A stretch of DNA of 64,000 nt from NCBI GenBank assembly GCA_028564675.1, contig JAOVVO010000030.1, positions 124,001-188,000 on the forward strand, in the 5' to 3' direction. Below, one piece after another: positions 12,465 through 23,596 of this stretch. Each line of letters begins with the position of its first letter. Within the stretch, counting starts at the first letter, position 1. Under the pieces are notes generated by a model that saw only the letters and a program-made list of their open reading frames with translations, was not told the origin of the DNA and did no database searches. The DNA comes from Onchocerca lupi (Eukaryota; Nematoda; Chromadorea; Rhabditida; Onchocercidae). The position numbers were made by a program, and so were the translations under genes.

Positions 12465-13152
12465 TTAAAACAGTTTCAAATGTTTGACATGTTGTTCGAC
12501 AAAACTTTTGAATTGTGGTTTGAGAGCAATACACACAGCCATCCTGTTTTCCATCCATAAATAATAATCAACATTACTGTCCTGTAGTCTCTTTTCGAAA
12601 TTTCGTAATTCATTTTCGTTCGGTACCTATAAAATTGCAATTTGTTATTCACTGTTCGAAATCTACATTGTGCCCATTAATTCCCCCTTATATTCATGTA
12701 CGGCATAGTAAAGAAAGAAGTAGACTGGGAAAACTTAAAACAAAACAACGATCAAAACACATAAAAATATGAAGGAGAGCTTTAAATTTTATACAGTTAT
12801 ATTTTTATACTGAACTAAAATAAAATAATGAAAATAAATGAAATTTGCGTATGTGATTCGGCAGGAAGCCGAATAATCGACTTTCTAGGAATCACACATA
12901 AACCCATCTTTCAAATGGAGACACTAATGTTTCATTGTAAGAGAATGAAAATAATACCTTCAGTGTAACCTTTCTCAAATGAGAGATATCTTTCATGTAT
13001 TCCATCACTTCACTATCTTCACGAAATGTCCATATGCACGCAGTTGCTGCATGTGCAGCTTGCGTAGCAACCGCACCGATCGACCACTTCAAATCAGTGA
13101 TAAGATCAGATCTCATTATCAGGTACATTATCCGTGCATCGAAACCGGGCAT
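12465..13152 (-). CDS. PTRHD1: PTRHD1-type peptidyl-tRNA hydrolase-like protein
   Basis: Two exons read on the minus strand (13152-12958, then 12626-12465, phase 0) encode 118 aa of a Pth2/PTRHD1 fold. The N-terminus has the beta strand ARIMYLIMRSDL. Then comes the helix with GAVATQAAHAATACIW, matching the conserved GxxxAQxxHA of the family, and HLRKVTLKV. The second exon holds DYYLWMENRMAVCIAL, the core strand and loop, and ends at KHLKLF. Human PTRHD1 is about 140 aa, so the length fits. Family knowledge: Pth2 enzymes free tRNA from peptidyl-tRNA, but PTRHD1's activity is poorly defined. A TACTTGCAG acceptor lies 3 bases before the ATG. The gene lies 757 bases behind the phosphatase stop on the same strand, compatible with a downstream operon gene. 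Confidence 0.85.
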
Positions 13153-13741
13153 TTTCTGCAAGTAAGTGCATAGTAAGCATGCCCATGGATTCTTCATACA
13201 ATTCATGTGATATTTGGCTATCACTTCATAAGGACATCACTGATTTAGGAAAGTTTAGTATCCTGTATTCATCTTTCAAACTCTTCCAAATCTTTCGCAA
13301 TTCGTTATTCTACGATTTTAACTTATTATCACGAAACAGCTTCTGTTCTAACGTTCCACAGTATAGCCAGCGGTAAAGTAGAATTGTCCTCGTTCCTTAA
13401 TTTAGGTCCTGTTCTTCCCTGATGGCAAAGTATCCCAAATACAAAAAGCAAAAACGATATGAAATTAACTGAACTTGAAGTGCACTGAATACCAAAAATC
13501 TAACAAAAAATTTACTTTAACCACTGACAAAACAAAAGTAAGACAATAAAACGAAAGAGACAATAAACTGCATGATGATACAAACAATATATATACTTCG
13601 ACAAAAACTTCGAAACAATTTCGAACATGGAATCCCTTTTTTAAATGATTTTCTAATATGTCATATATTCGAATCATATTTATCCACATATCCCATTACT
13701 GCTTTCCAGCCACCCCCTTCTAAAGTCTATCTAAATTCTCC

Positions 13742-13772
<31 letters not shown>

Positions 13773-13908
13773 AAAATCAGAACAAAAGATTGTGCACAGA
13801 CTGTAACTCATTTACTTATATAAAATTCTACGAAAAATCTGGTAAATTAGGAAGTACAAAAACAAAAGATTGCGATTTTCTTTTAACAGCACCGGTTAAG
13901 CCACCAAA
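13153..13908 (-). other. Intercistronic stretch between phosphatase and PTRHD1
   Basis: This holds no coding exon that I can place. It contains a long poly-A tract (about 13741-13770 on the + strand), which reads as a U-rich tract in the minus-strand transcript, and the acceptor TACTTGCAG at its PTRHD1 end. The same orientation and sub-kilobase gap suggest either an operon spacer or a 3' UTR followed by a promoter. Confidence 0.45.
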
Positions 13909-15378
13909 TTATGAGTTTTTTTCTAGAAACGCTTGGCAACACCTCAAACATTGTTCGTAAACCTGAAAATATGATCAACAATAGTAATCTGGAACAACTT
14001 AAAAACATATCTTTTATAACAATTAAATATGTAAAATTCACCATTACTTAAAAACCCAAGTTAAATTGACATATGAATATCATGATATAATAATAAATAA
14101 AATTATGGATGAAATATTAATGGATTACCTTTTCAAACATTTGCATTCCGCGACTATAGAAAGGGTCCGGTACGATTAAAATGCCCTCCGGATCATAACT
14201 GCCCAAATACTCAACAACTGCTTTGCCTTTTTCATTTCCTCGTAAATTATTCAGATCTCTAAGAAAGTTACAGTGGTAATAAATATATACAACAGAGTTG
14301 TGCAAATAAATCTGAAAAGCGATGCTGATATTATCTGTTGCCTACTCTAATGTAAAGAGGTAAGAAGTTCCAAAAACCATCTCATTAATGTAATGAAATT
14401 CATCTCATAAAAATAATACAGAAATTTGATGTTGCTAGGGCTCTCTAAAAATGCACAAAGAACGGATCAGGAAAAAAGAATACAAATAACATTTTTCCCA
14501 CTAAACAACTTCCATTATTCATGTGATTCGAACTTTCTCCGCTCCTCCTCCTCTCCTTTTCTACTTACTTTTTGTCTACGACATTCCAATTTCTCTCCAT
14601 CACGATAAGATTATTTTTTCTCAGTAAAAAGCATTGAACTCACTCCATGTTCTCTTCGTCCATACCAAATATATAGTCGAAATCATGGAAATCAGTAACA
14701 GTCACCTAAAAATTTTTATATCGGAAAATATACTTTTTAGATGAAAAACCGGACATTACAACAGCGTGCAAAACCTCTCCTCCAAGGATGTCGCAAATTT
14801 TAAAATAATAAGAAATAAATTGAAACAACCTGGCGAACTCTATGTTTGTATTCTGTTATCCCATGTTCAGCCAGTGTTGCCATAGTTCTTTTATCCGGAG
14901 TTTTACCCACATGAAAGTTGATAATCGCAGCACTATCCACAATCCATTTATCCAAAAGACCTTTCTTCTTGATGAGATCCAAAAAAACTCCTTCGGCCAT
15001 CGGTGACCGACAAATATTGCCTACACTAGGAATTTAACTTAAGTGATCAAAAGTTCGCAACATTCTTATTAAAAGATGAAGCATTCGCTTATGGAATGAG
15101 GAATTTTATTAAGGGATTATCCACATTTAATCCGCGAGTGCTGCTTATTACCTGTTAGAACAAGGTATAAGGCAACAATAGCTATCTTTCTGGCTTTTTC
15201 GTCAAGAATGTAAAATTAACAAGTTGCCAAGACAAGAAAGTTGTCGCATCAACATAAGTTTTAATTCCATTTCCTATATTGCAATGAATATATATTCGTT
15301 CATGACGTTGTGAAAAAATATGTGCTTACCTAAACATACAAAAAGGACACTTTTCTTCGAACAATCAGCGTCTGTCAT
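13909..15378 (-). CDS. ACP1: Low-molecular-weight protein tyrosine phosphatase
   Basis: Five minus-strand exons (15378-15330, 15020-14830, 14705-14644, 14258-14129, 13962-13909) join with consistent phases into 161 aa, against 157-158 for typical LMW-PTPs. The catalytic P-loop CLGNICRS (CX5RS) is built across the first intron, residues about 15-22, followed by SPMAEGVF. Further conserved blocks are DSAA, the HGIT segment, the FDYIFGMDEENM strand and LGSYDP. The general-acid loop is VPDPFYS, with the catalytic Asp, and the C-terminal helix is VYEQCLRCCQAFLE. Known role of the family: cytosolic hydrolysis of phosphotyrosine. TTTATTTCAG stands 12 bases before the ATG, fitting SL trans-splicing. 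All key residues are present, so it should be active. Confidence 0.93.
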
Positions 15379-16611
15379 TGTCTCTTTTATCTGAAATAAA
15401 ATACCGTTGTAACCAGTCAGGCAACTTATGTGATGGCAAAGAGCGAATAAATAGTCAAATTCAAAAAATGCCAGTAAAAGCTGGCTTAAGGCTTACGTAG
15501 ATTTAGAATTTAACAGCGAGTATAAATGAAATTTATGCCGACAAGTTTTAAACTGAACTCGAATAAACTGAATGCCGACGACCAACATTACGTTAAATAT
15601 GATGTCAGGAAGACCTAATCCTAATGTTCTTCGGCAATTAAACGGAATTTGTTTTTCAAATAATTACTTTAATCCGGCTCAGTCAAACCATTACAGCGAA
15701 CAGGAGAATGCCCAGACAACATGAATTCCAGCTGAAAATCTCTGTATCATTAACAGTGATGACCATATCAGCGTAGCGTTGGTGGCTTCTTATGAATTTT
15801 GTACAATTTATGAACATATGTGGAATGAACACTGTGGAAGAGAACCCTAAACTGATTGCTCAGTTCACAGAAGCGACAAAACACGACACGAAAAGGATGA
15901 CCTGGGGAAGGGTATTCTGCCTTAGGTCCATCTACAGCTACGATTCTTTGAACTCTTCAAATTAACAAGATAGAATGTTTCAAAAAGAGGGACAGATTTA
16001 CATCTGATTCATGTCTGGCAGCATTTATTTATTTCCTCCAGTTTATTGTCGAAGTATTATGTAAAAAATTGAACAACGCTTTTTTCTCTTTCGCTAGGAT
16101 TAGTAGCCTGAATAAGCCAAGCTTTCTCCGAAGTTACTTTCTTCCAACAGGGCAATCTTTTACTATGCAACCCAAAAGCTGCCCGAGAAAAACCGGTCAC
16201 TGAACTTATCGAAGTATTCTCTAGCCTTCTTGTCGGAATGTACGTATCCATAAAGAGTCTACGTTATCCCAGATGATCTAGAATCTGCGTTTATACCAGA
16301 TGATGATGCTATAAAGGTCGTAAAGGTCGATTTATAGCATCATTTGATTGTTTGGTTCCATCTCATAAATCGTTTTGTCTCAGTCAACAACAGACGCCAC
16401 CCTGCCTGCTGCTGCCCATCTACTCATCCGACCAATAAATAGCAATTATTGATCGATTTTTAGGGGGCAACTTCGGCGTGAAGCCTTCTCTCCCTCCCTT
16501 CCTTCCTCCATCTGACGTCTTTTATTTGTCTCTGTCTGCTGCTTCTGCTCTTATGCTCATTCCACATCCACATCCAGAAGCAGTTGACGGCTAACTGATC
16601 TGTCTATCTAT

Positions 16612-16777
16612 CCATCTAGTCGATCAAGTCTAGTCGAAATGGGTTAGTTAAGTTTTCTTTTCTGAAAAGTTTCATTTTATTCGGTCGAGCGATAATTATT
16701 CCATCTAGTCTATGCGATCGAAATGAGTTAGTTTAGCTTTCTTTTTAAAGTTTTATTTTATTCGGGTTAATGAAGTG
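16612..16777. repeat. Diverged tandem duplication, period about 89 bases
   Basis: CCATCTAGT, GATCGAAATG/GTCGAAATG, GTTAGTT and TTTTATTTTATTCGG-type words recur in the same order in the copies starting at 16612 and 16701. The copies differ by substitutions and small gaps, so this is an old duplication. Confidence 0.65.
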
Positions 16778-16790
16778 ATGATTATTTACT

Positions 16791-16989
16791 TTCAAACTAG
16801 AAACGATCAACAATCATTAACCATAAATGTCCTGTTTCTTTTCTCCCGTCATTTGCTAAGAAAAACTGATAGTTATGGCTATTAGTTAAGGTTTACTTAA
16901 TTATTTGCTTTCAAGCTAGAAATTGTCAACAGTAGGTGTTTTGCTCTTTTTCTCCTTTCATTCGCTGAAAAAAAACTGATAGTTATGGC
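16791..16989. repeat. Diverged tandem duplication, period about 109 bases
   Basis: ATTATTTACTTTCAAACTAG at 16791 recurs as ATTATTTGCTTTCAAGCTAG at 16900. Both copies continue with GAAA..GTCAAC/GATCAAC and TTCTCC..TCATT, and end in ACTGATAGTTATGGC. This duplication directly follows the 89-base one, upstream of unc-115. Confidence 0.7.
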
Positions 16990-17125
16990 AAGGAAACCAT
17001 TAATTTAAGTTAATCTTATTCTATACATTTTACATACATTGATGGAGCACATTTTATCATTCAAGATAAAAAATCACCATTACTAAGTTCTTGTTTAATT
17101 ACACCACAAATATATCATTGAGGAA

Positions 17126-20100
17126 ATGAAAATGCATGGTAGTTTATTGACTGCATTGCATGCCTTTACTTGTTTCATATCAATACTTTTTGTAAAAGTT
17201 ACGAAAGTTATATTGATTATTTTTCAGGAAAAAAATGTTATGTATGCAGGAAGAAGTGTACTGGCGAAATTTTGAAGGCAGAAGGCGAAAAATACATCCA
17301 CATTTCATGTTTTAAATGTTCGAGTAAGTTATTAGCTTCATTCATTCTATTTTAGAGACAAAATCTTCAATGTGTTTTTGTCATAGCATCCTTGTAAATG
17401 CAGAGAATATGAAAGTGACTGCTTGTTAAAGTAAGAGCTGTCTCTATACTTTCTTGAATTGAAAAGACATATATCCGAAATTGCCGTTTCCCGAAACGCA
17501 GAGCTTTTTCTTTTTTTTCTTTTTTTTTTTTTTTTTTTTTTTTTTTCACAAGAAGAGTTATATTAATCAAAATAATATATACAATACAATTAGGACCGAC
17601 AAAGCGCGTATGACTCCATTATTATAGTGTAAGAACTTTCTAGAAATGCATGATGAATGTTAGTTATTTTGTGAATTGGAGCTTTAAATAGACTTTTTTG
17701 TTTTGGCTGATTGTCATATCTGGAAACATCGTGGATAAGAAACTTGAGTAACTATTCGTAGTTGCTTTTTGTTTTTATTAAAAAATAATCTGATTTCTGG
17801 ACAGAAGCAGCTATTCCTTAGTAAGTGGTGAGGAAATATTTATCTTTCAATATATTATCTTTCACATTGTTTAAAACGAATAGATTATAGGAAATATTTT
17901 CCAAGTTGTTTGTTGGTTTTGAGGCAAAAAAGTTGCTTGAAGATTTGAAGTTAGCATACGCACACAAATGCAAAAAGATCCCTTTATTTTATGAAGAAAT
18001 GGAAGAACCGAAGTAATAATTTCTTCATTTGGTTTCGCAAGGTTTTGCTAGTTTGTTATCTGCGTTAAATTGCCGTTTTCAAAATGATTTAGATCCCTTC
18101 GTGGATTATTCCGTGCGGCATATGCTGCCTAAAAAATTTAGGTCCGTATGAAATGTTAAATATAGACAAAACTTCCTATACATTCTCTTCTTCAACAAGA
18201 GAATGTATAGAAAGTTTTGTCTATATTTAAAATACTTTAATGGGTTTTTTAGGGTTCTCACAGTATCACATAATTTTCTTTTTCTAATTCATATGCCTGA
18301 AAGCTTTATTTCATTATTTTCTCTGATTTTACAGTTTTACCTTGTTCTCACTAACTTTTTAAATTTATTTGGAAACCAAATTTTTGAATTTATTCGGAAA
18401 CTAAATAGTTCATTTCCTGAGGTTTCTGATCAGTTCTCATTTTCTTCAACAGTCTTTATACTAACCAAATTCGAAAATATTTTTTAGAGTGTTCAAGATC
18501 ACTGAGGGAAACTGGCTATTACACGGGTTCAGAAGGACAGTTTTTGTGTGCGGAGGATTTTCGAGCTTTATCAGTGCCTTTGAAAGTGAAAGCTGACCAG
18601 CAAAGTCTAAAACACGCTGATGAAACTTCCTTGTCACCAGCGTCCCCGATTACTCCGCCAACGCAACCCTCACCTCCTCTCGCCTCTCCTGCAGGTATTT
18701 TTACAGTTTCGTTAAGTTAATTATGGTTTTATTTAAAATCGCTTTGATTATTGTCGCTTCACTTCTGTGACCTACCATGAGTTTGATTATATTTATTGTG
18801 TCAGAGTAGGAATTTATATCAGGCTAAATTTCAAAGCTTTTCAGGATGTGCATTTTGTGGACAGCTATTGCAGAGTGGTCAGGTGTTGCTGGCACTTGGA
18901 GAACAGTGGCACGTTTGGTGTTTCAAATGTTCTGAATGTGCTACTGTACTTCAAGGAGAATACATGACACATGATGGTAAACCACTTTGTATTCGAGATT
19001 ACAATACGAAATATGGTGTCCGGTGTTATGAGTGTGATAAGTATATTGCTGGGAAAGTATTGCAGGTGGATATTTTAGCGAATTTTTGAATTATTTTTAA
19101 GTATTCGTATTCTGCAAAGAAGTTAGAAAATTTGAAACTTCACTAATACTTGTTCAATACATAAACCTCTATAAGATCACGAATGGTAATGGTAGTGTGG
19201 TAACAGGAGTTGATTTATTTTGCACACAGTTAAGAATCACTTCAGATTTACTCAACTTTCAATATTGATAATATTGTAAGTATAGTATTTCTATGTATAC
19301 AGCTTTAGGCTGGAGGTTATAAATTTCATCCGACTTGTGCTCGTTGTTCACGTTGTGGTGAACGCTTTGGTGATGGACAGGAAATGTATATGCAAGGTGA
19401 TGAAATCTGGCATCCGGGTTGCGAACATACAAAAGTGACAGAAAATATTGCAGTAAGTCGTTTTGATATGTTTTGTATTTATGTTACTGAATTAAGTTAT
19501 TTCCAATTCGAGTGTTATGGGTTAGATTTACACTTGGTAACATGCAAATATGGCATCGTTAAAATATAGAGAAAATGAAAATAATCTTTAAATAATTGTC
19601 GATTCGATGCTTCCTGCATGTTGCTGTGATCTTCTGTGTACCGACTACAACGTTCATTTTCACTTACCTCACCTTGGAATCTAAATAAGTTAGTATAAAG
19701 TGCTGGGCTTGAACAAATATTCCAAATTACTATAGTTAAAAAAAAATGTTATGAGGTAATTAATATCGAACATCTCAAAATAATTAGTTTCGGAACCCTT
19801 TACACCGATTCGGTATACCCGCTTGACTCAAATTTCATGTTTCCAGCCAATAGTTCACGCAGGCGATGCTCGTGAAGAGCCAAAATATCATTCGCATTTT
19901 GGTCAGCATTTGACGTATATGTATCTCTTGCCAGAAGCTGAGCAAACGTATTTGAAGCAACCAATCCCACCCCATCCACCACAGCCCGCGCAGTTTCATA
20001 CTCCTCAGGGTAAGTACATTTGATTTAAATTCATATTCCTGTAATATATTTCTGTTGTGCTTCCAGTTAGAATCTGCATATGACTTTGCTTATCTGCATC

Positions 20101-22137
20101 AGTAAGAGATATTTTTATGTTATTGTTTTCCAGGTCCAATTAAAATCCGGAAATCACGGCTTTCAATGTTGAAAACAGGAATGCAACGATTAAGTGCGTT
20201 TTATTTTTACTTATATGGCTAGAATTTTAAAATAAGTCATTTAAAACAATCTGTAAAAGCCTTGTAACCTTTTTCATTATTATTTGTTACATGCTGCTAG
20301 AAAGATCGATGTCCTCGGAATTTTTGATTTAGCTGAAGATCTCGAGAAAAATACTCCACGTCCGCGATCGCCGCATATGGATAATGAGGAACCAATCGAA
20401 ATGGCCCATTACCCGGCCGGGCATGCTCCGGAACCTGGCATTGTTCCACCAATTGAACGAGCGGATTTCCCAGCACCACCGTACCCTTATGCAGTCGACG
20501 GTTCTTTTTTTTTTTTTTTTTTTTTTTGCTTTCCTTTTGGACAAGTAGGGATGAGTTAAAAATTTGTAAAGATTGGTAGTACTTCGACAGTGACAAAGTT
20601 TCCGTTGTAGTTGCTTGCTTTTCACACTGCAACTGTTGTTTCCGGAGCAAAAGTTCAGTTGAAAGCTCTGGACTGGTGCCTAGAATTAGTTAAGAAAAAA
20701 ACTTAAATTGATTTGTTGAGATTTTTGAAGAAAAAAATTTTTTGCGATGAAGTAAAAAACACTGCTCATGTATTTTTGCTCAGAGCTCAAAGAAAAAAAA
20801 GAAAAAAAATTACAGCTCCAGATTTTTTTAATTAGTGGATTGATTTAATCCTTAAATTTTATTTCTTATCCATGATTCCAATTTAGCATTCATTTTGTCA
20901 TTTAAAACTTCAATTTCAGTTTTCTTTTTTCTGTCGAGTATATAAAATCATTTTGGATCTGAAGTGAGGGATAGATATTTCATTCTTCATGTCGGTATTT
21001 AAGGACAAAATATACTTCTCATTGAGTAGAAATAATTTATACTATGTCCGTGAATTGTTTCTACTGATTTTTAATTAAATGAAAGTTTTAAGATATTAAG
21101 CGCCGTCTTTCGTGGTCATCTGTTGAAAATGACGATGACGAGGATGATTATGATGAGTCAGATCGAATAGATGATGAAAAGCTACGGCGAGCGGTGGAAC
21201 AGTTAGACACGTATGACAAAGATTCGTCAATTGCTCGTGTTATCAAACAAAATCTCGAAGAAGTGCATAAGAAACAAAGGTTTGTTTTGGCACAAAAGTT
21301 TTTACCCATCTCTCTAAAGTCACTTGGTTTGTAATTCGTCGTAGTAAAATCGGTCCAAATTAATTTCTTGTCTACATATAATGATTTTCTCTTGAATATT
21401 TATTGGGAAATTCTATATGTCCATTTTCAAGCAAATTTAGTGAAATGAGTTACTTATTTGCTATGGTTTCCGGTTGCGTAATGGATACTGAGTTCATCTG
21501 CTCATCTGCTTTTTTTTTTTTTTTTATTCTTAGTAATTGTACGCGGCTTATAACTGTCAATTATTATTCAGATTGCCACTGCATTGGGATCCGAGGAATG
21601 CAAGCCGTACACCGTCTGCCAAGAAGATGCCGCATTTGCGATTTCGCTACGACACTCCAGTGAATGCATGTAGGTTTATGTTTGAAGTACTTTTTCTGCT
21701 CTTGGTCTGTTGCAAACTAAAATAACTTTTTTTAAGTTCCATGCTTAAAAAATGCATAATTTATTTAGCTCCTTCGCGTCATGTGAATCGACCGAAACCA
21801 TGGGTTTATTGGCAGAGACAAACAGATAGAGCGGCGACGACATCAATACCTTTCTTCCACATTCCGAGATCATACGCTGAAATAGCTGGTCGATCAGCTA
21901 CGTTACCGGATGGTTATCACTATGGTCAAAATGTTTCCCTAGATGGTTTCAATACAACAATTAGCTCCCATTTTTCTGATCGTAAGTTGAAGCTTTTGAA
22001 ACTAAACTTTTCAAGTTTTATATCTATATTTACATCCCGTAAATTTAGTTCGAAGACGTTTTTTAGAGCATCATGTTTCTTATGTTAACCTATATCCTTT
22101 ATCACTGGCAATACTGGTGATAAATATAAATATATGA

Positions 22138-22180
<43 letters not shown>

Positions 22181-22820
22181 AGGGAAGAGAGAAAGAGAAG
22201 GAAGGGAGGGAGAGAGTGTATGAACTCTCTGAGTTTAATTATTCAACATAGATATTATCGAATACCAATTATGACATCATAATAAACCATGATAAGCTGT
22301 CTTCTTCATATCGTAACGCAGGTTACGCGCAAAAAGTTCCTATTAAAGTTTGCAAAATCATCTCCAACTTTCTAGAAATATAATATTATATTAATATGAT
22401 ATAATATTATCTCCAACTTTCTAGAAATATGCAGAAAAGAGATTCCAATCATATTTCTGTTTTAGTTTCTAAACTTTTCAACATTTTACCGTCGATATTT
22501 CTTCAGAATCGCTGGTTGGACATAGTGGCACTTTGCCAGATGACTATCGTACTTGTACTATAAATGGTGGCGGTACAGGTGAGAATCGTGGTACTTTGAG
22601 AAGTTCATTACCAGATATGAGTAAACCAGCAAAAATCTATCCGTTGAACGTGTTACAAACATCCAACAAGAAATTACCGGATGATGTGGATCGCGCGCAT
22701 CTAGAGCGACATCTGAACAGAAATCAGTTTGAAGAAACGTTCAATATGAGTCCAATCGAGTTCTATAAGTTACCCGAATGGAAAAGAATTAATTTAAAAC
22801 GGAAAGCGAAACTCTTCTAG
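17126..22820 (+). CDS. unc-115: UNC-115/ABLIM actin-binding LIM protein
   Basis: Exons: 17126-17138 (tentative 13-base start exon), 17228-17323, 18488-18694, 18845-19065, 19309-19452, 19847-20009, 20134-20193, 20301-20500, 21093-21279, 21572-21669, 21769-21981, 22507-22820; about 638 aa. LIM1 starts KKCYVCRKKCTGEILKAEGE, LIM2 starts CAFCGQLLQSGQ and LIM3 starts RCYECDKYIAGKVLQ, each with the C-x2-C...H-x2-C zinc ligands. A Pro/Ser-rich insert lies between LIM1 and LIM2. The middle contains KSRLSMLKTGMQRL and FPAPPYPYA, conserved in ABLIM/dematin. The C-terminus is a villin headpiece ending LPEWKRINLKRKAKLF. Three LIM domains match nematode UNC-115 rather than four-LIM vertebrate ABLIM. Known role: actin regulator in axon guidance. 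One junction (20193/20301) is a base out of phase. Confidence 0.95.
18156..18230. repeat. Near-perfect 34-base-pair hairpin in an unc-115 intron
   Basis: Left arm 18156-18189 and right arm 18197-18230 are reverse complements with a single C/A mismatch, closed by the 7-base loop CTTCAAC. The whole unit is 75 bases, the size of a miRNA precursor, though the stem is more perfect than usual. It lies in the intron between the two LIM1 exons, in the direction of transcription. Confidence 0.8.
20501..20530 (+). repeat. Poly-T tract immediately after an unc-115 donor site
   Basis: The exon ending GCAGTCGACG is followed by GTTC and then a run of about 23 T. A homopolymer so close to the 5' splice site is unusual and is prone to length change. 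Confidence 0.6.
22136..22186. repeat. Compound (TA)n(GA)n microsatellite
   Basis: A run of TA dinucleotides changes into a run of GA dinucleotides within the last large unc-115 intron. A further purine-only stretch continues to about 22216. Confidence 0.9.
22361..22430. repeat. Direct repeat flanking an AT palindrome
   Basis: TCTCCAACTTTCTAGAAATA (22361-22380) recurs at 22410-22429. The bases between them are an AT palindrome (AATATTATATTAATAT and its return). This may be a small tandem duplication or the footprint of a small palindromic element with a 21-base duplication. Confidence 0.7.
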
Positions 22821-23455
22821 AATTTTTATCTAGCAGTCAGTAGCGGGGCTTTTTTTTCTTTTCAAGAAAAATTAAAAAAGTAAAGTGTTGTCGTTTCATT
22901 TTTTCTTAGGCTTTTGCTTTGCTGTGTTAGACGAATGTGTTTTCCATTAGAAATCATTGATTTCTTGTTTCTTGTAATGAGTGCATTTAATTTATTCTTG
23001 AGATTGCTGTGCTTATTTTGATCATCTTTTTCTGAATTCAGTCTAACTGAATTCTATAAGTTGGTCAATTTTTTCCAAAATTCAAAATCATTGGAGTAAT
23101 AGCACACTTCTAGTTATTTTCCGTTCTGTTAATAATGGATGATTTTCGAGTTCTTGTCATATATTGTTTCAGTTCTAACAAATTTGCTTTAATCCAGAAG
23201 TATTGTTTTGCTTTTTTTTTTTTGTGCTATATTTGATTGTCTTTGCGCACTAGTTTTAATTTATATCATTTGATGGTGTAAGATCAAAAGTATGTCCCTT
23301 CTTTGTCTATTAGTTTTCGGTCAAAATGATTGAGATTATCATTTGGAATATGATGTCGGTGCAGTGACGAATTGTAGCAGAATTCTCATACTTCGTCCAT
23401 TAAATATTAGAAGTCTTCAAGAGTTTGGGTGGGCTGAATATTTAAAAGGAGTTTG

Positions 23456-23596
23456 ATGCTTGAAATTGATTTGGATAAGAATTTGGGACTAGTAAATAGG
23501 ACCTGTAGCACTGCAGTGATAGTTAGATTCAGTAAGGATGGAAGTGCTAGACACACCATCAAACAATATCTTAAAGATCTCCGACTACTACGATAA
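23456..23596 (+). other. Coding-like 46-codon frame, unidentified
   Basis: The frame begins MLEIDLDKNLGLVNRTCSTA and continues with a basic stretch to TAA. Nearby frames (for example RSLQEFGWAEYLKGV at about 23409-23453) also look protein-like but in another phase. A decayed element or an unrecognised small gene is possible. There is no SL acceptor next to the ATG. Confidence 0.2.

Larger units (their letters stand above)
15379..17125. promoter_or_regulatory. Divergent upstream region of phosphatase and unc-115
   Basis: The two genes face away from each other, so both promoters should lie here. At 16380-16620 there is a distinct pyrimidine-rich island (repeated CTGCTGCC, CTCCCTCC, ATCCATC words), which looks like a 5' UTR or core promoter for unc-115. 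It is followed by two diverged tandem duplications. An ATGG|GTTAGT at about 16638 has the right phase to be an alternative first coding exon of unc-115. No coding sequence is otherwise evident. Confidence 0.4.

Noticed and set aside
13741..13770. Poly-A tract that could mark a retroposed mRNA copy
   Set aside because: No gene-like sequence lies upstream of it on the + strand and no target-site duplication. Similar tracts occur throughout the window.
20297..20650. Two minus-strand frames across an unc-115 exon and poly-T tract
   Set aside because: Shadows of the coding exon extended through a homopolymer (Lys runs).
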